Assembly (NCBI GenBank): GCA_944321495.1
Contig: CALULP010000040.1
Location: forward strand, 1-64,000
Direction of reading: 5' to 3'
Source: an uncultured Bacteroides sp.
Lineage (GTDB): Bacteria > Bacteroidota > Bacteroidia > Bacteroidales > Bacteroidaceae
Length of the DNA stretch: 64,000 bases
A program made the translations under genes and the position numbers. This document shows, piece after piece, positions 44,012 through 53,620 of this stretch; within the stretch, counting starts at the first letter, position 1; the number at the start of each line of letters is the position of its first letter. The notes under the pieces are model-generated. The model saw nothing but the letters and a program-made list of their open reading frames with translations, did no database searches and was not told where the DNA came from.

Positions 44012-45199
44012 TTATCGTATGATGTTCAGAGCCTTGAAGCACTTGGTCAGCTTCTCCACGGCATAATCTACTTGTTCTTTGGTGTGGGTTGCCATTAATG
44101 CCACGCGTACCAAGGTGTCTTGGGGTGCACAAGCAGGCGGGATGACGGGGTTGATAAAAATGCCTTCATCGAAAGCCAGTTTGGTGACGGTGAAAGTCTT
44201 TTCCGTATCGCGCACGTAAAGCGGTATGATGGGCGACTGGGTGTCACCGATTTCAAAGCCTGCTTCACGGAAACTTTTCAGTGCGTAATTCGTGATGTCC
44301 CACAAGCGTTGAATGCGTTCGGGTTCAGTACGTATGATGTGGAGCGCTTCGCGGGCAGCCGCCGTTGCTGCCGGGGTATTGCTTGCCTGGAAAATATATG
44401 AACGGGCATTGTGACGCAACCAGTTGATGACTTCCTTGTCGCCGGCAACAAAACCTCCGATGGAAGCCAACGACTTGCTGAAAGTACCCATTATCAGGTC
44501 CACATCGTCGCTTACACCGAAATAATCGCATACGCCGCGGCCTTCTTTGCCAAATACGCCCAGCCCATGAGCTTCGTCCACATAAATGCTTGCATTGTAT
44601 TTCTTCTTCAAGCGGACAATTTCGGGCAGGTTTGCCAAATCGCCTTCCATGGAGAACACGCCGTCTACCACAATTAACTTGACTGCATCGGGGGCGCATT
44701 TTTGAAGTTCTTTTTCCAATGCCTCCATATCGTTATGCTTGTATTTCAATTGTGTGGCAAAGGAAAGGCGTCGTCCGTCCACAATCGAAGCATGGTCGCG
44801 GTCGTCGCAAAGGATATAATCTCCCCGGCCTACCAGTTGGGGGATTACACCCTCATTAACCGTAAATCCCGTGGAGAAACACAAGGCTTCATCTTTGCCT
44901 ACAAATTCGGCAAGTTCTTTTTCCAGTTCCACATGGATGTCAAGTGTTCCATTCAGCAAGCGTGAACCTGCGCATCCCGTACCATATTTATCGGTAGCAG
45001 CTTTGGCGGCTTCTATGATTCTTTTGTCGTAAGTCAGTCCCATGTAGGCGTTTGAACCGAACATTAAGACTTTCTTCCCGTCCATCATCACCTCTGTGTC
45101 TTGATGGCTGTCAATTGTACGGAAATAGGGATATACGCCTTTGGCCATGAATTGTTGTGGCACGTCGTAATTCGCGAATTTGTCTTGTAGTAAACCCAT
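44012..45199 (-). CDS. spt: Serine palmitoyltransferase
   Basis: This PLP enzyme condenses serine with a fatty acyl thioester to give 3-ketosphinganine, the first step of Bacteroides sphingolipid synthesis. The 395-aa alpha-oxoamine synthase has DRDHASIVDGRR (H136, stacking on PLP), VDEAHGLGVFG (D208, H211) and TFSKS (K242, Schiff base). The whole sequence reads like the Bacteroides SPT rather than BioF or Kbl. It is divergent from a lipid kinase gene, strengthening the sphingolipid assignment. BioF-type KAPA synthase is the main alternative. Confidence 0.9.
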   Translation of the reverse strand: MGLLQDKFANYDVPQQFMAKGVYPYFRTIDSHQDTEVMMDGKKVLMFGSNAYMGLTYDKRIIEAAKAATDKYGTGCAGSRLLNGTLDIHVELEKELAEFVGKDEALCFSTGFTVNEGVIPQLVGRGDYILCDDRDHASIVDGRRLSFATQLKYKHNDMEALEKELQKCAPDAVKLIVVDGVFSMEGDLANLPEIVRLKKKYNASIYVDEAHGLGVFGKEGRGVCDYFGVSDDVDLIMGTFSKSLASIGGFVAGDKEVINWLRHNARSYIFQASNTPAATAAAREALHIIRTEPERIQRLWDITNYALKSFREAGFEIGDTQSPIIPLYVRDTEKTFTVTKLAFDEGIFINPVIPPACAPQDTLVRVALMATHTKEQVDYAVEKLTKCFKALNIIR

Positions 45200-45269
45200 T
45201 GAACGTATCTATCTTTTGAAATAATGAATACTTAAATCCGACTAAATATATGTTCTTGCAAACAGGGGG

Positions 45270-45277
45270 CAAAGATA
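45270..45277 (-). promoter_or_regulatory. -7 element before spt
   Basis: CAAAGATA on the plus strand reads TATCTTTG on the minus strand, 70 nt before the spt start. Confidence 0.5.
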
Positions 45278-45372
45278 AGCATTTATGTTATTATCTGTTT
45301 CATTTGCGATGAAAAAAACGACTAAAGCCGATTTAAATAGACCGGTATGACAGGGATATGGAAGAATTATAT

Positions 45373-45380
45373 TACTTTTG
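45373..45380 (+). promoter_or_regulatory. -7 element before the lipid kinase gene
   Basis: TACTTTTG matches TAnnTTTG. Transcription would begin near 45387, after the upstream in-frame ATG at 45347, so the ATG at 45416 is the real start. Confidence 0.55.
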
Positions 45381-45415
45381 CGATAATACTTGGTAGAACC
45401 TCATCTCCGGCTGTT

Positions 45416-46474
45416 ATGAAAGAGAGTTTGAAACAGATTGTTTTTATTGTCAACCCTAAGTCCGGCACACATGGCAAAGCACATATTTTGATTGGCATAG
45501 ATGAATGTGTCAATAAGGATAAATATGGCGTTGAGATTGTATATACCCAATATCCGGGCCATGCTACCGAGATAGCCGCGCAAAAGGCCAAGGAAAATGC
45601 TTATGCCGTAGTAGCCATAGGAGGGGACGGAACCGTGAACGAGGTGGCCCGGGCATTGGTACATACGCAAACGGCCTTAGGTATTATCCCTTGCGGTTCG
45701 GGAAACGGGTTGGCCCGTCACTTGCAAATACCCATGGATCCTTGGGAGGCTATTGACATCATCAATGGAGGCAATCAAGAGACCGTTGATTATGGGAAAA
45801 TCAATGATATCCCGTTTTTTTGTACCTGCGGAGTGGGATTCGACGCTTTTGTCAGCCTGAAATTTTCCCAGGCCGGGAAACGAGGCCCGTTGACCTATCT
45901 GGAAAAGACTTTGCGCGAAAGCCTTAATTACCGTCCGGAAACTTATGAATTGGATGTGGATGGGAGCACGTCGCATTATGAAGCGTTCCTGATTGCGTGT
46001 GGCAATGCGGCGCAATACGGCAACAATGCCTATATTGCACCGCAGGCAACGATGGACGACGGCCTGCTGGATGTAACCATTGTTGAGCCGTTTACCATGC
46101 TGGATGTGCCTACATTGGCTTTCCAACTGTTCAACAAGACCATTGACCAAAACAGCCGTATCAAGACCTTCCGATGTAAGGATTTGCATATTCATCGTAC
46201 CAAATCCGGTGTCGTGCACTACGACGGTGACCCTATAATGATGGGGGAGGATATTTACGTTACAATAGTCAAGAAAGGAATACAGGTGCTTGTCCCCAAA
46301 AACACGCCGCCGAATCCTATCAGTGTGTTGCAGCGGGCACAAGACTATATCAATGGCTTGAAGCAGATTAATGAATCATGGGTGGAAGATATTACGCTCA
46401 GGCATAAACAAATCCTGGATAAAGGCAAGAGGCAATTTAAGCTCCTCATGAAAAAAAACGGAACCGGACTTTGA
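45416..46474 (+). CDS. Diacylglycerol/sphingoid-base kinase family protein
   Basis: This 352-aa lipid kinase of the DAGK catalytic family is likely to phosphorylate a sphingoid base or diacylglycerol. Motifs: FIVNPKSGTHGK (12-21 region), GGDGT (69-73) with VNEVAR, and PCGSGNGLARHL; the C-terminal beta-rich domain follows. The start is ATG 45416 because the promoter box lies upstream of it. It is divergent from serine palmitoyltransferase, so a role in sphingolipid phosphorylation is plausible. The YegS-like kinases are the general alternative. Confidence 0.88.
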   Translation: MKESLKQIVFIVNPKSGTHGKAHILIGIDECVNKDKYGVEIVYTQYPGHATEIAAQKAKENAYAVVAIGGDGTVNEVARALVHTQTALGIIPCGSGNGLARHLQIPMDPWEAIDIINGGNQETVDYGKINDIPFFCTCGVGFDAFVSLKFSQAGKRGPLTYLEKTLRESLNYRPETYELDVDGSTSHYEAFLIACGNAAQYGNNAYIAPQATMDDGLLDVTIVEPFTMLDVPTLAFQLFNKTIDQNSRIKTFRCKDLHIHRTKSGVVHYDGDPIMMGEDIYVTIVKKGIQVLVPKNTPPNPISVLQRAQDYINGLKQINESWVEDITLRHKQILDKGKRQFKLLMKKNGTGL

Positions 46475-46516
46475 AAATTATCTGCCTGATATGCTTTCCC
46501 TTCGATATGATTTATG

Positions 46517-46524
46517 TAATTTTG
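46517..46524 (+). promoter_or_regulatory. -7 element before aspS
   Basis: TAATTTTG matches TAnnTTTG and lies 70 nt before the aspS ATG at 46595. No strong -33 TTG is seen. Confidence 0.45.
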
Positions 46525-46594
46525 CGCGATATTTAAGTCAACGGACTTGCATCCGTTGAGGTTATTTGAAAAACCTTCTAATTATTATATTATA

Positions 46595-48352
46595 ATGTAT
46601 CGGACACATACGTGTGGAGAATTGCGAATCTCCGATGTGAATAAGCAAGTGACACTGGCCGGATGGGTGCAGCGTAGCCGCAAGATGGGTGGAATGACTT
46701 TTGTCGATTTGCGCGACCGTTATGGAATCACCCAATTGGTATTCAATGAAGAAGTTAACGCCGAACTTTGCGAACAGGCCAACCATTTAGGACGGGAATA
46801 TGTCATTCAAGTAACAGGCACAGTAAACGAACGTTTCAGCAAAAATGCCAATATCCCGACGGGGGACATTGAAATCATTGTATCAGGACTGAATGTGCTT
46901 AATGCAGCCTTGACGCCCCCGTTTACCATAGAAGATAATACGGATGGGGGAGATGACATCCGCATGAAGTACCGCTATCTGGATTTGCGGCGCAATGCTG
47001 TCCGCAAGAATCTTGAATTGCGCCATAAGATGACCATTGAAGTACGCAAATATTTGGATAGCAAAGGCTTCATTGAAGTAGAAACTCCCTTGCTCATAGG
47101 CTCTACGCCGGAGGGCGCGCGTGACTTTGTGGTACCTTCCCGCATGAATCCGGGACAGTTCTATGCCTTGCCTCAAAGTCCTCAAACTTTGAAACAATTG
47201 CTCATGGTGTCCGGTTTCGACCGTTATTTCCAAATTGCCAAATGTTTCCGTGATGAAGATTTGCGTGCCGACCGCCAACCTGAATTTACCCAGATAGACT
47301 GCGAGATGTCTTTTGTAAAACAAGATGACGTGATCGAACTGTTTGAGGGCATGGCGAAATACCTGTTCAAGGAAATCCGGGGAGTGGAACTGACTGAACC
47401 GTTCTTGAGAATGCCGTGGGCAGATGCCATGAAGTATTATGGAAGTGACAAACCTGATTTACGCTTCGGCATGAAGTTCGTGGAACTGATGGATATCCTG
47501 AAGGGCTATGGCTTCTCGGTATTCGACAATGCAGCATATATCGGCGGTATCTGTGCCGAAGGAGCTGCCTGCTATACACGTAAGCAGCTGGATGCCTTGA
47601 CCGAATTTGTAAAACGTCCGCAAATAGGTGCGAAAGGCATGGTTTATGCACGCGTGGAAGCCGATGGCAATGTTAAATCAAGCGTTGATAAGTTCTATAC
47701 CCAAGAAGTGCTTCAGAAGATGAAGGCTGCTTTCAATGCCCAACCCGGTGATTTGATTCTTATCTTGAGCGGAGATGATGTCATGAAGACCCGCAGACAG
47801 TTGAGTGAACTCCGCTTGGAAATGGGTAATCAGCTGGGATTGAGGGATAAGAATAAGTTCGCTCTGTTGTGGGTAGTTGACTTCCCCATGTTTGAATGGA
47901 GTGAAGAAGAAGGCCGGCTGATGGCCATGCACCATCCGTTTACCCATCCCAAAGAAGAAGACATTCCCCTGTTGGACACCGACCCGGCTTCCGTCCGTGC
48001 CGATGCTTACGACATGGTGTGCAACGGTATAGAAGTAGGTGGCGGTTCCATCCGTATACATGATGCGCAACTGCAGGGAAAAATGTTTGAAATCCTCGGC
48101 TTTACTCCGGAAAAGGCGCAGGAACAATTCGGCTTCCTGATGAATGCTTTCAAATATGGCGCTCCTCCTCACGGTGGATTGGCTTACGGGCTGGACCGTT
48201 GGGTCAGCATTTTTGCCGGACTCGACAGCATCCGTGATTGCATTGCCTTCCCGAAAAACAACAGTGGCCGCGATGTCATGCTGGATGCCCCGGGCTACCT
48301 GGATCAGAAACAATTGGACGAATTGAATTTGGTAGTAGACATAAAGGAATAA
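46595..48352 (+). CDS. aspS: Aspartyl-tRNA synthetase
   Basis: AspS charges tRNA-Asp. I used the ATG at 46595, giving [11 protein letters not shown] and 585 aa, the normal bacterial length. The N-terminal OB fold binds the anticodon ([22 protein letters not shown]). The class II core includes [20 protein letters not shown] (motif 1), [17 protein letters not shown] (motif 2), the GAD insertion (about 285-415) and [12 protein letters not shown] (motif 3). It is followed 17 nt later by gtrA on the same strand. Confidence 0.96.
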   Translation: MYRTHTCGELRISDVNKQVTLAGWVQRSRKMGGMTFVDLRDRYGITQLVFNEEVNAELCEQANHLGREYVIQVTGTVNERFSKNANIPTGDIEIIVSGLNVLNAALTPPFTIEDNTDGGDDIRMKYRYLDLRRNAVRKNLELRHKMTIEVRKYLDSKGFIEVETPLLIGSTPEGARDFVVPSRMNPGQFYALPQSPQTLKQLLMVSGFDRYFQIAKCFRDEDLRADRQPEFTQIDCEMSFVKQDDVIELFEGMAKYLFKEIRGVELTEPFLRMPWADAMKYYGSDKPDLRFGMKFVELMDILKGYGFSVFDNAAYIGGICAEGAACYTRKQLDALTEFVKRPQIGAKGMVYARVEADGNVKSSVDKFYTQEVLQKMKAAFNAQPGDLILILSGDDVMKTRRQLSELRLEMGNQLGLRDKNKFALLWVVDFPMFEWSEEEGRLMAMHHPFTHPKEEDIPLLDTDPASVRADAYDMVCNGIEVGGGSIRIHDAQLQGKMFEILGFTPEKAQEQFGFLMNAFKYGAPPHGGLAYGLDRWVSIFAGLDSIRDCIAFPKNNSGRDVMLDAPGYLDQKQLDELNLVVDIKE

Positions 48353-48369
48353 AAAGACTGTCCCAAAGA

Positions 48370-48753
48370 GTGAAAGAGTCCACACGCATTTTCCGTTTTG
48401 CCATTATCGGTACTTTGAATGCCATCATCATGGCTGTCACTGTATGGGTAATGATGGATGTGTTGGACATCAATTATATGCTGTCCAATGTGACGGCATA
48501 TATTTTGGCTCAAATTCACAACTTTGTGTGGTGCAAATATTGGGTATTTCCCTCTGAACATAAAAAGAGCAACACTTGGCGACAAGTGCTGCTCTTTTCC
48601 ATCGCTTTCGGAATGGCTTATGGCTCTCAGTTTTTATTCCTTATAGCTATGGTTGAAGGATTAAGCCTGAATGAATATCTTGCCCAGTTTCTTGGCCTGT
48701 TCATTTACGGTGGCGTAAACTTTGTCATGAATAAGCGGGTGACTTTTAAGTAG
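48370..48753 (+). CDS. gtrA: GtrA family membrane protein
   Basis: This 127-aa protein has four transmembrane helices and matches the GtrA family, small flippase-like proteins implicated in moving undecaprenyl-linked sugars across the inner membrane. It reads RFAIIGTLNAIIMAVTVWVMMD, AYILAQIHNFVWCKYWVF, and ends GGVNFVMNKRVTFK, a typical family end. I used the GTG at 48370; the open frame extends upstream into aspS, but that part is not homologous. No GtrB glycosyltransferase gene is adjacent. Confidence 0.85.
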   Translation: MKESTRIFRFAIIGTLNAIIMAVTVWVMMDVLDINYMLSNVTAYILAQIHNFVWCKYWVFPSEHKKSNTWRQVLLFSIAFGMAYGSQFLFLIAMVEGLSLNEYLAQFLGLFIYGGVNFVMNKRVTFK

Positions 48754-48770
48754 GAATCCTATTCCGCCTT

Positions 48771-49655
48771 TCAATCGATATAGCGTTTCGTCAAGTCATC
48801 ATAGGCGTCAATCCTCCGGTCACGTAAGAAAGGCCACCAGCGACGTACATTTTCGCTCCTTTCCATGTCAACTTCCACAATCAGGTTTTCCGGCATGCCA
48901 TTTTCTGCCTGCGCCAAAATCTCTCCTTGAGGACCTGCCACGAAACTATTCCCCCAAAACAGAATGCCATTTGTTTGCCCCGATGGATCCGGCTCATGGC
49001 CTACACGGTTAACTGAAATTACCGGAAGTCCATTGGCTACGGCATGACCGCGTTGCGAAATGACCCATGCGTCAAGTTGACGTTTTTGTTCTTCTTTCGT
49101 GTCATTCAAGTCCCAGCCTATGGCTGTGGGATAAATCAGTACTTCAGCACCTTTCAAAGCCATCAGGCGGGCTGCTTCGGGATACCATTGGTCCCAACAT
49201 ACCAGTACTCCCAACTTGCCGAGCGATGTTTGGATGGGCTCAAAACCCAAGTCGCCTGGTGTAAAATAAAACTTTTCATAAAAGCCGGGGTCATCGGGGA
49301 TGTGCATCTTCCGGTATTTCCCGGCAATGCTCCCGTCGCGGTCGAATACCACGGCTGTATTGTGGTAAAGGCCGGTAGCTCTTTTTTCAAACAATGAAGT
49401 AACCAATACCACTTTGTGGGCTGCCGCCAGTTCTGAGAAGAAACCGGTGGACGGTCCCGGAATCGGCTCTGCCAAGTCAAACAATTGCGTATTTTCCGTT
49501 TGGCAAAAGTAGAGCGTATTGTGCAGCTCCTGCAACACTATCAGTTGTGCCCCGTGTATGGCGCATGCCTCAATGCTTTTTGCCAGATTCATCAAGTTTG
49601 TCCGGATGTCGGCTGTGTTGGCTTGTTGAATGATGCCTACTTTTATTTTCTTCAT
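48771..49655 (-). CDS. aguB: N-carbamoylputrescine amidase
   Basis: AguB hydrolyses N-carbamoylputrescine to putrescine, CO2 and ammonia. The 294-aa nitrilase-superfamily enzyme has the Glu-Lys-Cys triad: VLQELHN (E43), YRKMHIP (K116) and VLVCWDQWYPEAARLM (C153). It lies downstream of aguA on the same strand, which supports the assignment over other amidases. A -7 box at 49683-49690 and repeat array E separate the two, so aguB may also be expressed alone. Confidence 0.94.
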   Translation of the reverse strand: MKKIKVGIIQQANTADIRTNLMNLAKSIEACAIHGAQLIVLQELHNTLYFCQTENTQLFDLAEPIPGPSTGFFSELAAAHKVVLVTSLFEKRATGLYHNTAVVFDRDGSIAGKYRKMHIPDDPGFYEKFYFTPGDLGFEPIQTSLGKLGVLVCWDQWYPEAARLMALKGAEVLIYPTAIGWDLNDTKEEQKRQLDAWVISQRGHAVANGLPVISVNRVGHEPDPSGQTNGILFWGNSFVAGPQGEILAQAENGMPENLIVEVDMERSENVRRWWPFLRDRRIDAYDDLTKRYID

Positions 49656-49682
49656 TGGTTTTTTCTGGATTGATTAACTTTG

Positions 49683-49690
49683 CAAAAGTA
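49683..49690 (-). promoter_or_regulatory. -7 element before aguB
   Basis: CAAAAGTA on the plus strand reads TACTTTTG on the minus strand, 27 nt before the aguB start. Confidence 0.45.
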
Positions 49691-49730
49691 TTAAAAATGG
49701 TGGAATTGGCCGATGGTTTGCCTTGAAATC

Positions 49731-49811
49731 TATCGTCCCAACGCTGCCGGGATAGCGTCCCAGTCCTACCGTGGTAGCGTCCCAGTGCTACGCCGGTAGC
49801 GTTGAAACGCC
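49731..49811. repeat. 22-bp tandem repeat array E (aguA/aguB intergenic)
   Basis: Units begin at 49731, 49753, 49775 and 49797, exactly 22 bp apart, with TAGCGTCCCAGT as the shared start. AGCGTCCCAGTGCTACG is the exact reverse complement of the CGTAGCACTGGGACGCT unit in array A, so A and E are one family in opposite orientations 37 kb apart. Confidence 0.92.
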
Positions 49812-49842
49812 AGTAAAGTGGTGTTTTTCTGCTAAATAAGCA

Positions 49843-50958
49843 CTATACAATTACCCCTGCCGGATATTGCATCGTGACACAATGCAGCGAGCCGTGTTGC
49901 CGGATGAGCACTTGGCAATCGATTCCGACAATTTCATGCTTGGGAAAGGCCGTTTGCAATACTTCATGGGCGCGGGCATCGTTTTCCGGTTGTCCGTATG
50001 TAGGGTATAGTACTGCTTCATTCATTATCAGGAAATTGGCATAAGTGGCGGGCAGACGTTCACCATCAATGACTATGGCGTCCGGCATAGGCAAGGGGAG
50101 GAGGCGATAGGGGGCACCTCCCGGTGTGCGGAACGTTTTCAGTTGTTCTTCCATCCGGCGCAAAGCTTCGTAGTGTTCGTCTTCCGGATTGGTGCATTGC
50201 ACGTATGCTATGGTGTCGGGCGAACAGAAGCGTGCCAATGTATCGATATGGCTATCTGTATCATCTCCAGCCAGATATCCGTTGTCCAGCCATAGTATGC
50301 GTTGAAGATGGAAAGTGGAGCGCAGGTATTCTTCGATGTCAGCCTTGTTCATTTGTCCGTTACGGTTGGGGGAAAGAAGGCATTCCGATGTGGTGAGCAA
50401 CGTGCCCATGCCATCGCTTTCAATGCTTCCTCCTTCCAGGACAAATCCCAGCCGGTTGGCATATCTTCCTTGCAAGATTCCTGATTTTGCTAAATGGCGG
50501 GTGATCTGATTATCCTTGTCAGCGGCGAACTTCAACCCCCAGCCGTTAAACGTAAAATCAAGCAAAGTCATTCCATCACTGTCAATCAAGGTAATTGCCC
50601 CATGATCCCGGGCCCATGTGTCATTGGTGGCACATGCGAAGAAACGGACGTTTTCCATATTGACCGAATCAGAAATATGTTTCCTTACCTTTTCCGGCTT
50701 AGGGGTGACAATGAGCAGTTTTTCGCGTGCGGCTATTTCCCGTGCAATGCGTATGAAGCATTGCTCGACTTCATCCAGTAGATATGCCCAGTCCGTTTGG
50801 GCGTGGGGCCAAGTCAGTTGTATCCCGCTTTGCAAGGCCCACTCGGCAGGCAGATAAGGGGCGCGCATTTCTATTTCATCCAATGTCATCTTGGTAAAAT
50901 CCAGTTGCAGGTCTTTTTCTGTCCCGCCCAGGAAGGGGTAGCCTATTGTATATCCCAT
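49843..50958 (-). CDS. aguA: Agmatine deiminase
   Basis: AguA converts agmatine to N-carbamoylputrescine, the step before AguB in the putrescine route. The 371-aa guanidino-modifying enzyme starts at the ATG at 50958 (MGYTIGYPFLGG). Motifs include PAEWALQSGIQLTWPH, TNDTWARDHGAI (substrate-binding Asp/Arg), VLEGGSIESDGMGTLL, DTDSHIDTLARF, and the catalytic Cys in GSLHCVTMQYP (C360). It follows the DUF2148 gene by 7 nt and precedes aguB. Confidence 0.95.
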   Translation of the reverse strand: MGYTIGYPFLGGTEKDLQLDFTKMTLDEIEMRAPYLPAEWALQSGIQLTWPHAQTDWAYLLDEVEQCFIRIAREIAAREKLLIVTPKPEKVRKHISDSVNMENVRFFACATNDTWARDHGAITLIDSDGMTLLDFTFNGWGLKFAADKDNQITRHLAKSGILQGRYANRLGFVLEGGSIESDGMGTLLTTSECLLSPNRNGQMNKADIEEYLRSTFHLQRILWLDNGYLAGDDTDSHIDTLARFCSPDTIAYVQCTNPEDEHYEALRRMEEQLKTFRTPGGAPYRLLPLPMPDAIVIDGERLPATYANFLIMNEAVLYPTYGQPENDARAHEVLQTAFPKHEIVGIDCQVLIRQHGSLHCVTMQYPAGVIV

Positions 50959-50965
50959 AGTAGCT

Positions 50966-51514
50966 TCATCCTTTATTTGTATTCTCTTCTTTAGGTTTCC
51001 GGTCGAAAAACGGATTTTTGGACGATGCACTGACGGGAATGGCAAAAACCGAATGGCATCCTTCGGGCCATCCTAAATGTTGGGCAGCCAGTCCGGCAGA
51101 GAACATGACACGGGTATCCAGCCTTAAATCGGCAGCAGTGGCACAAGCTGAGCCTATGGCTATGCCGACATCTACCGTATTCAGTGCACACGGAACTCCT
51201 TCGGCACGTGCCGTACAGGTCGGGAAACCACAATGTCCGCAATTCAGCCCTTGTGCCTGTTCGCGTGTCCCGATGATGACTACACATCCGGCCTGGCGGA
51301 TGTTGGCTGCATCGCGCAAGAAAAATTTAAAGCCAAGTTCTTCAGCCATATTTTCCATCTTACGTGCCAAGGTTTCCAGTTCATTGCCGTCAATCAAGAT
51401 GATTTCTATTACATCTATGCCTTTCCCCTTGGGAGCTGTGCGTGCGGCATTCATCATTTGTCTGGCCGCCTGCAACAGATATTCATGGCGGCCGTTTCGT
51501 TCGTTGAGTATCAT
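50966..51514 (-). CDS. DUF2148 ferredoxin-like domain protein
   Basis: This 182-aa protein of the DUF2148 family has a conserved cysteine pattern GLNCGHCGFPTC...C (LNCGHCGFPTCTARAEGVPC, residues about 110-130), probably binding an Fe-S cluster, plus GSACATAADLRLDTRVMFSAGLAAQHLGWPEG. The family is common in anaerobes and is annotated ferredoxin-domain protein; no function is proven. It is the first gene of the transcript leading into aguA (7 nt spacing), although a link to agmatine metabolism is not known. Confidence 0.85.
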   Translation of the reverse strand: MILNERNGRHEYLLQAARQMMNAARTAPKGKGIDVIEIILIDGNELETLARKMENMAEELGFKFFLRDAANIRQAGCVVIIGTREQAQGLNCGHCGFPTCTARAEGVPCALNTVDVGIAIGSACATAADLRLDTRVMFSAGLAAQHLGWPEGCHSVFAIPVSASSKNPFFDRKPKEENTNKG

Positions 51515-51641
51515 AACCTTTCGTTTAAAGACGATGCGAAGATAAAACGATTGGGGCGGACTATTTGTATGGCAATTCTTAAAATAAGCAAAAAACCAAC
51601 CGCCCGGTTGGTATTCTATCCGATAGCATCCTTTTTTATGT

Positions 51642-51649
51642 TACCTTTG
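51642..51649 (+). promoter_or_regulatory. -7 element before the nif3-like gene
   Basis: TACCTTTG is a TAnnTTTG match 19 nt before the start at 51669. Confidence 0.5.
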
Positions 51650-51668
51650 CACAAAATTTCCCGACATA

Positions 51669-52763
51669 ATGAAAATTAAGGAGATTGTGGACGCCCTTGA
51701 ACGGTTCGCGCCTCTGCCTTTGCAAGACGGGTTTGACAATGCCGGTTTGCAAATTGGACTGACAGATGCGGAAGTTACAGGGGCTTTGTTGTGTCTTGAC
51801 GTTACTGAGGCCGTGCTCGATGAAGCTATTGCCCGCGGTTTTAATTTGGTAGTATCTCATCATCCCCTCATCTTTAAAGGGTGTAAGTCCATCACCGGCA
51901 AAAATTATGTGGAGCGTTGCATCTTGAAGGCTATCAGAAACGACATTGTTGTCTATTCGGCCCATACCAACTTGGATAATGTACAAGGCGGGGTTAATTA
52001 TAAAATCGCTGAAAAAATAGGGCTGGTAAACGTCCGGATACTGGAACCACAAGAAAATCAGCTTGTCAAGCTGGTTACTTTTACTCCGGATGCTTATGCC
52101 GGCCAGGTGCGTGAAGCCTTGTTCAATGCCGGTTGTGGTCGTGTGGGAAATTACGATGCCTGTAGCTATAACACCAAAGGCATGGGAACTTTCCGGGCGC
52201 AAGAGGGAACTCATCCGTTTTGCGGGAAGATAGGCGAGGAACATGCTGAAAGCGAGGTGAGGATTGAAACTATTTTGCCGGCTTACCGGAAAGCGGAAGC
52301 CATCCGGGCCTTGCTTCATGTTCATCCTTATGAAGAACCGGCTTTCGACGTTTATCCTGTACAAAATGCTTGGACACAGGCAGGGTCGGGCATTATTGGC
52401 GAATTGGAAGCAGAAGAAAAAGAAGAGGACTTCTTGAAACGTATCAAACGGATTTTTGATGTGGGATGCCTGCGGCATAACCAGGTGCGCCAACGTCCAA
52501 TAAAGACCGTGGCATTGTGCGGAGGAGCCGGCGCTTTTCTGATTCCTAGTGCTATCCGCCAGCATGCCGACGTGTTCATCACAGGCGAAATAAAATATCA
52601 CGACTATTTCGGTTATGATTCGGAAATCCTGCTGGCCGAAATAGGGCATTATGAAAGTGAACAGTATACGAAAGAAATATTTTATCAACTAATCAGGGAT
52701 TTGTTTCCCACACTTGCCGTTGAGCAGACGACAGTGAATACAAATCCCATAAATTATCTGTAA
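51669..52763 (+). CDS. Nif3-like dinuclear metal center hexameric protein
   Basis: This 364-aa Nif3/YbgI family protein has a dinuclear metal site: VVSHHPLIFKG (His pair), AHTNLDNVQGGVN, and a C-terminal HADVFITGEIKYHDYF and GHYESEQ. The PII-like insert between the halves (about 135-240, LVKLVTFTPDAYAGQVREALFNAG) is the long-form type of Gram-positives and Bacteroidetes. Annotated as GTP cyclohydrolase I type 2 in some databases, but the physiological role is unsettled. It lies 2 nt before the zinc-ribbon gene in the same operon. Confidence 0.92.
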   Translation: MKIKEIVDALERFAPLPLQDGFDNAGLQIGLTDAEVTGALLCLDVTEAVLDEAIARGFNLVVSHHPLIFKGCKSITGKNYVERCILKAIRNDIVVYSAHTNLDNVQGGVNYKIAEKIGLVNVRILEPQENQLVKLVTFTPDAYAGQVREALFNAGCGRVGNYDACSYNTKGMGTFRAQEGTHPFCGKIGEEHAESEVRIETILPAYRKAEAIRALLHVHPYEEPAFDVYPVQNAWTQAGSGIIGELEAEEKEEDFLKRIKRIFDVGCLRHNQVRQRPIKTVALCGGAGAFLIPSAIRQHADVFITGEIKYHDYFGYDSEILLAEIGHYESEQYTKEIFYQLIRDLFPTLAVEQTTVNTNPINYL

Positions 52764-52765
52764 AT

Positions 52766-53596
52766 ATGGCTAAAGAAGCAAAGAAAAATCCACAGGAACT
52801 GACCGTAGAGCAGAAATTGAAAACCTTGTACCAATTGCAGACCATGCTTTCCAAAATCGACGAAATCAAGACGTTAAGAGGAGAACTCCCGTTGGAAGTA
52901 CAAGATTTGGAAGATGAGATAGCAGGTCTCACTACGCGTATTGAAAGAATCAAAGGCGAAATTGCTGAACTTAAGACTTCCATTGCCGGAAAGAAAGTGG
53001 AAATTGAAACGGCAAAGGCTTCTGTGGCAAAATACAAGGAACAACAGGATAATGTACGCAACAATCGTGAATATGATTTCTTAAGCAAGGAAATTGAATT
53101 CCAAACCTTGGAAATCGAATTGTGCGAGAAACGCATTCGTGAGTTCTCCGAACAGCAGGAAGAAAAGACTAAAGAAGTTGAAAAGAGCAGTGCCTTGCTG
53201 GAAGAGCGCCAGAAAGACCTTGAGGTGAAGAAAAATGAGCTGGATGAAATCGTCTCGGAAACCAAACAGGAAGAAGAAAAACTGAGGGACAAGGCCAAGG
53301 AACTTGAAACCAAAATAGAGCCACGCTTGCTTCAGTCGTTCAAACGCATTCGTAAAAACTCGCGTAACGGGCTGGGCATTGTATATGTGCAACGCGATGC
53401 ATGTGGCGGTTGCTTTAATAAAATTCCGCCCCAGCGCCAGTTGGACATCCGTTCGCGCAAGAAAATCATTGTTTGTGAATATTGCGGGCGCATTATGATA
53501 GATCCTGAATTGGCCGGAGTTGCTCCAGAACCTAAGGCAGAGGCTGTGAAAGAAAAGCCGGCAAGAACCCGTAAGAGGTTGACCGAAATGGATTAA
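52766..53596 (+). CDS. C4-type zinc-ribbon coiled-coil protein
   Basis: This 276-aa protein has a long antiparallel coiled coil (about residues 30-180, heavy in Glu and Lys heptads) followed by a C4 zinc ribbon, CGGC (about 212-215) and CEYC (about 237-240), and a Lys/Arg tail. The layout matches the CT398/HP0958-type family, whose members bind RNA, flagellar proteins or sigma factors in other phyla. No specific role is assigned here. It is translated with the nif3-like gene (2-nt gap) and ends at a terminator. Confidence 0.88.
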   Translation: MAKEAKKNPQELTVEQKLKTLYQLQTMLSKIDEIKTLRGELPLEVQDLEDEIAGLTTRIERIKGEIAELKTSIAGKKVEIETAKASVAKYKEQQDNVRNNREYDFLSKEIEFQTLEIELCEKRIREFSEQQEEKTKEVEKSSALLEERQKDLEVKKNELDEIVSETKQEEEKLRDKAKELETKIEPRLLQSFKRIRKNSRNGLGIVYVQRDACGGCFNKIPPQRQLDIRSRKKIIVCEYCGRIMIDPELAGVAPEPKAEAVKEKPARTRKRLTEMD

Positions 53597-53620
53597 TCAT
53601 TAAATCTATATGTATTTTTG

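Noticed and set aside
45347..45415. Upstream ATG start of the lipid kinase
   Set aside because: It precedes the -7 element at 45373 and would not be transcribed.
51636..52688. 350-codon open frame opposite the nif3-like gene
   Set aside because: Antisense shadow; the plus-strand protein has clear family motifs.
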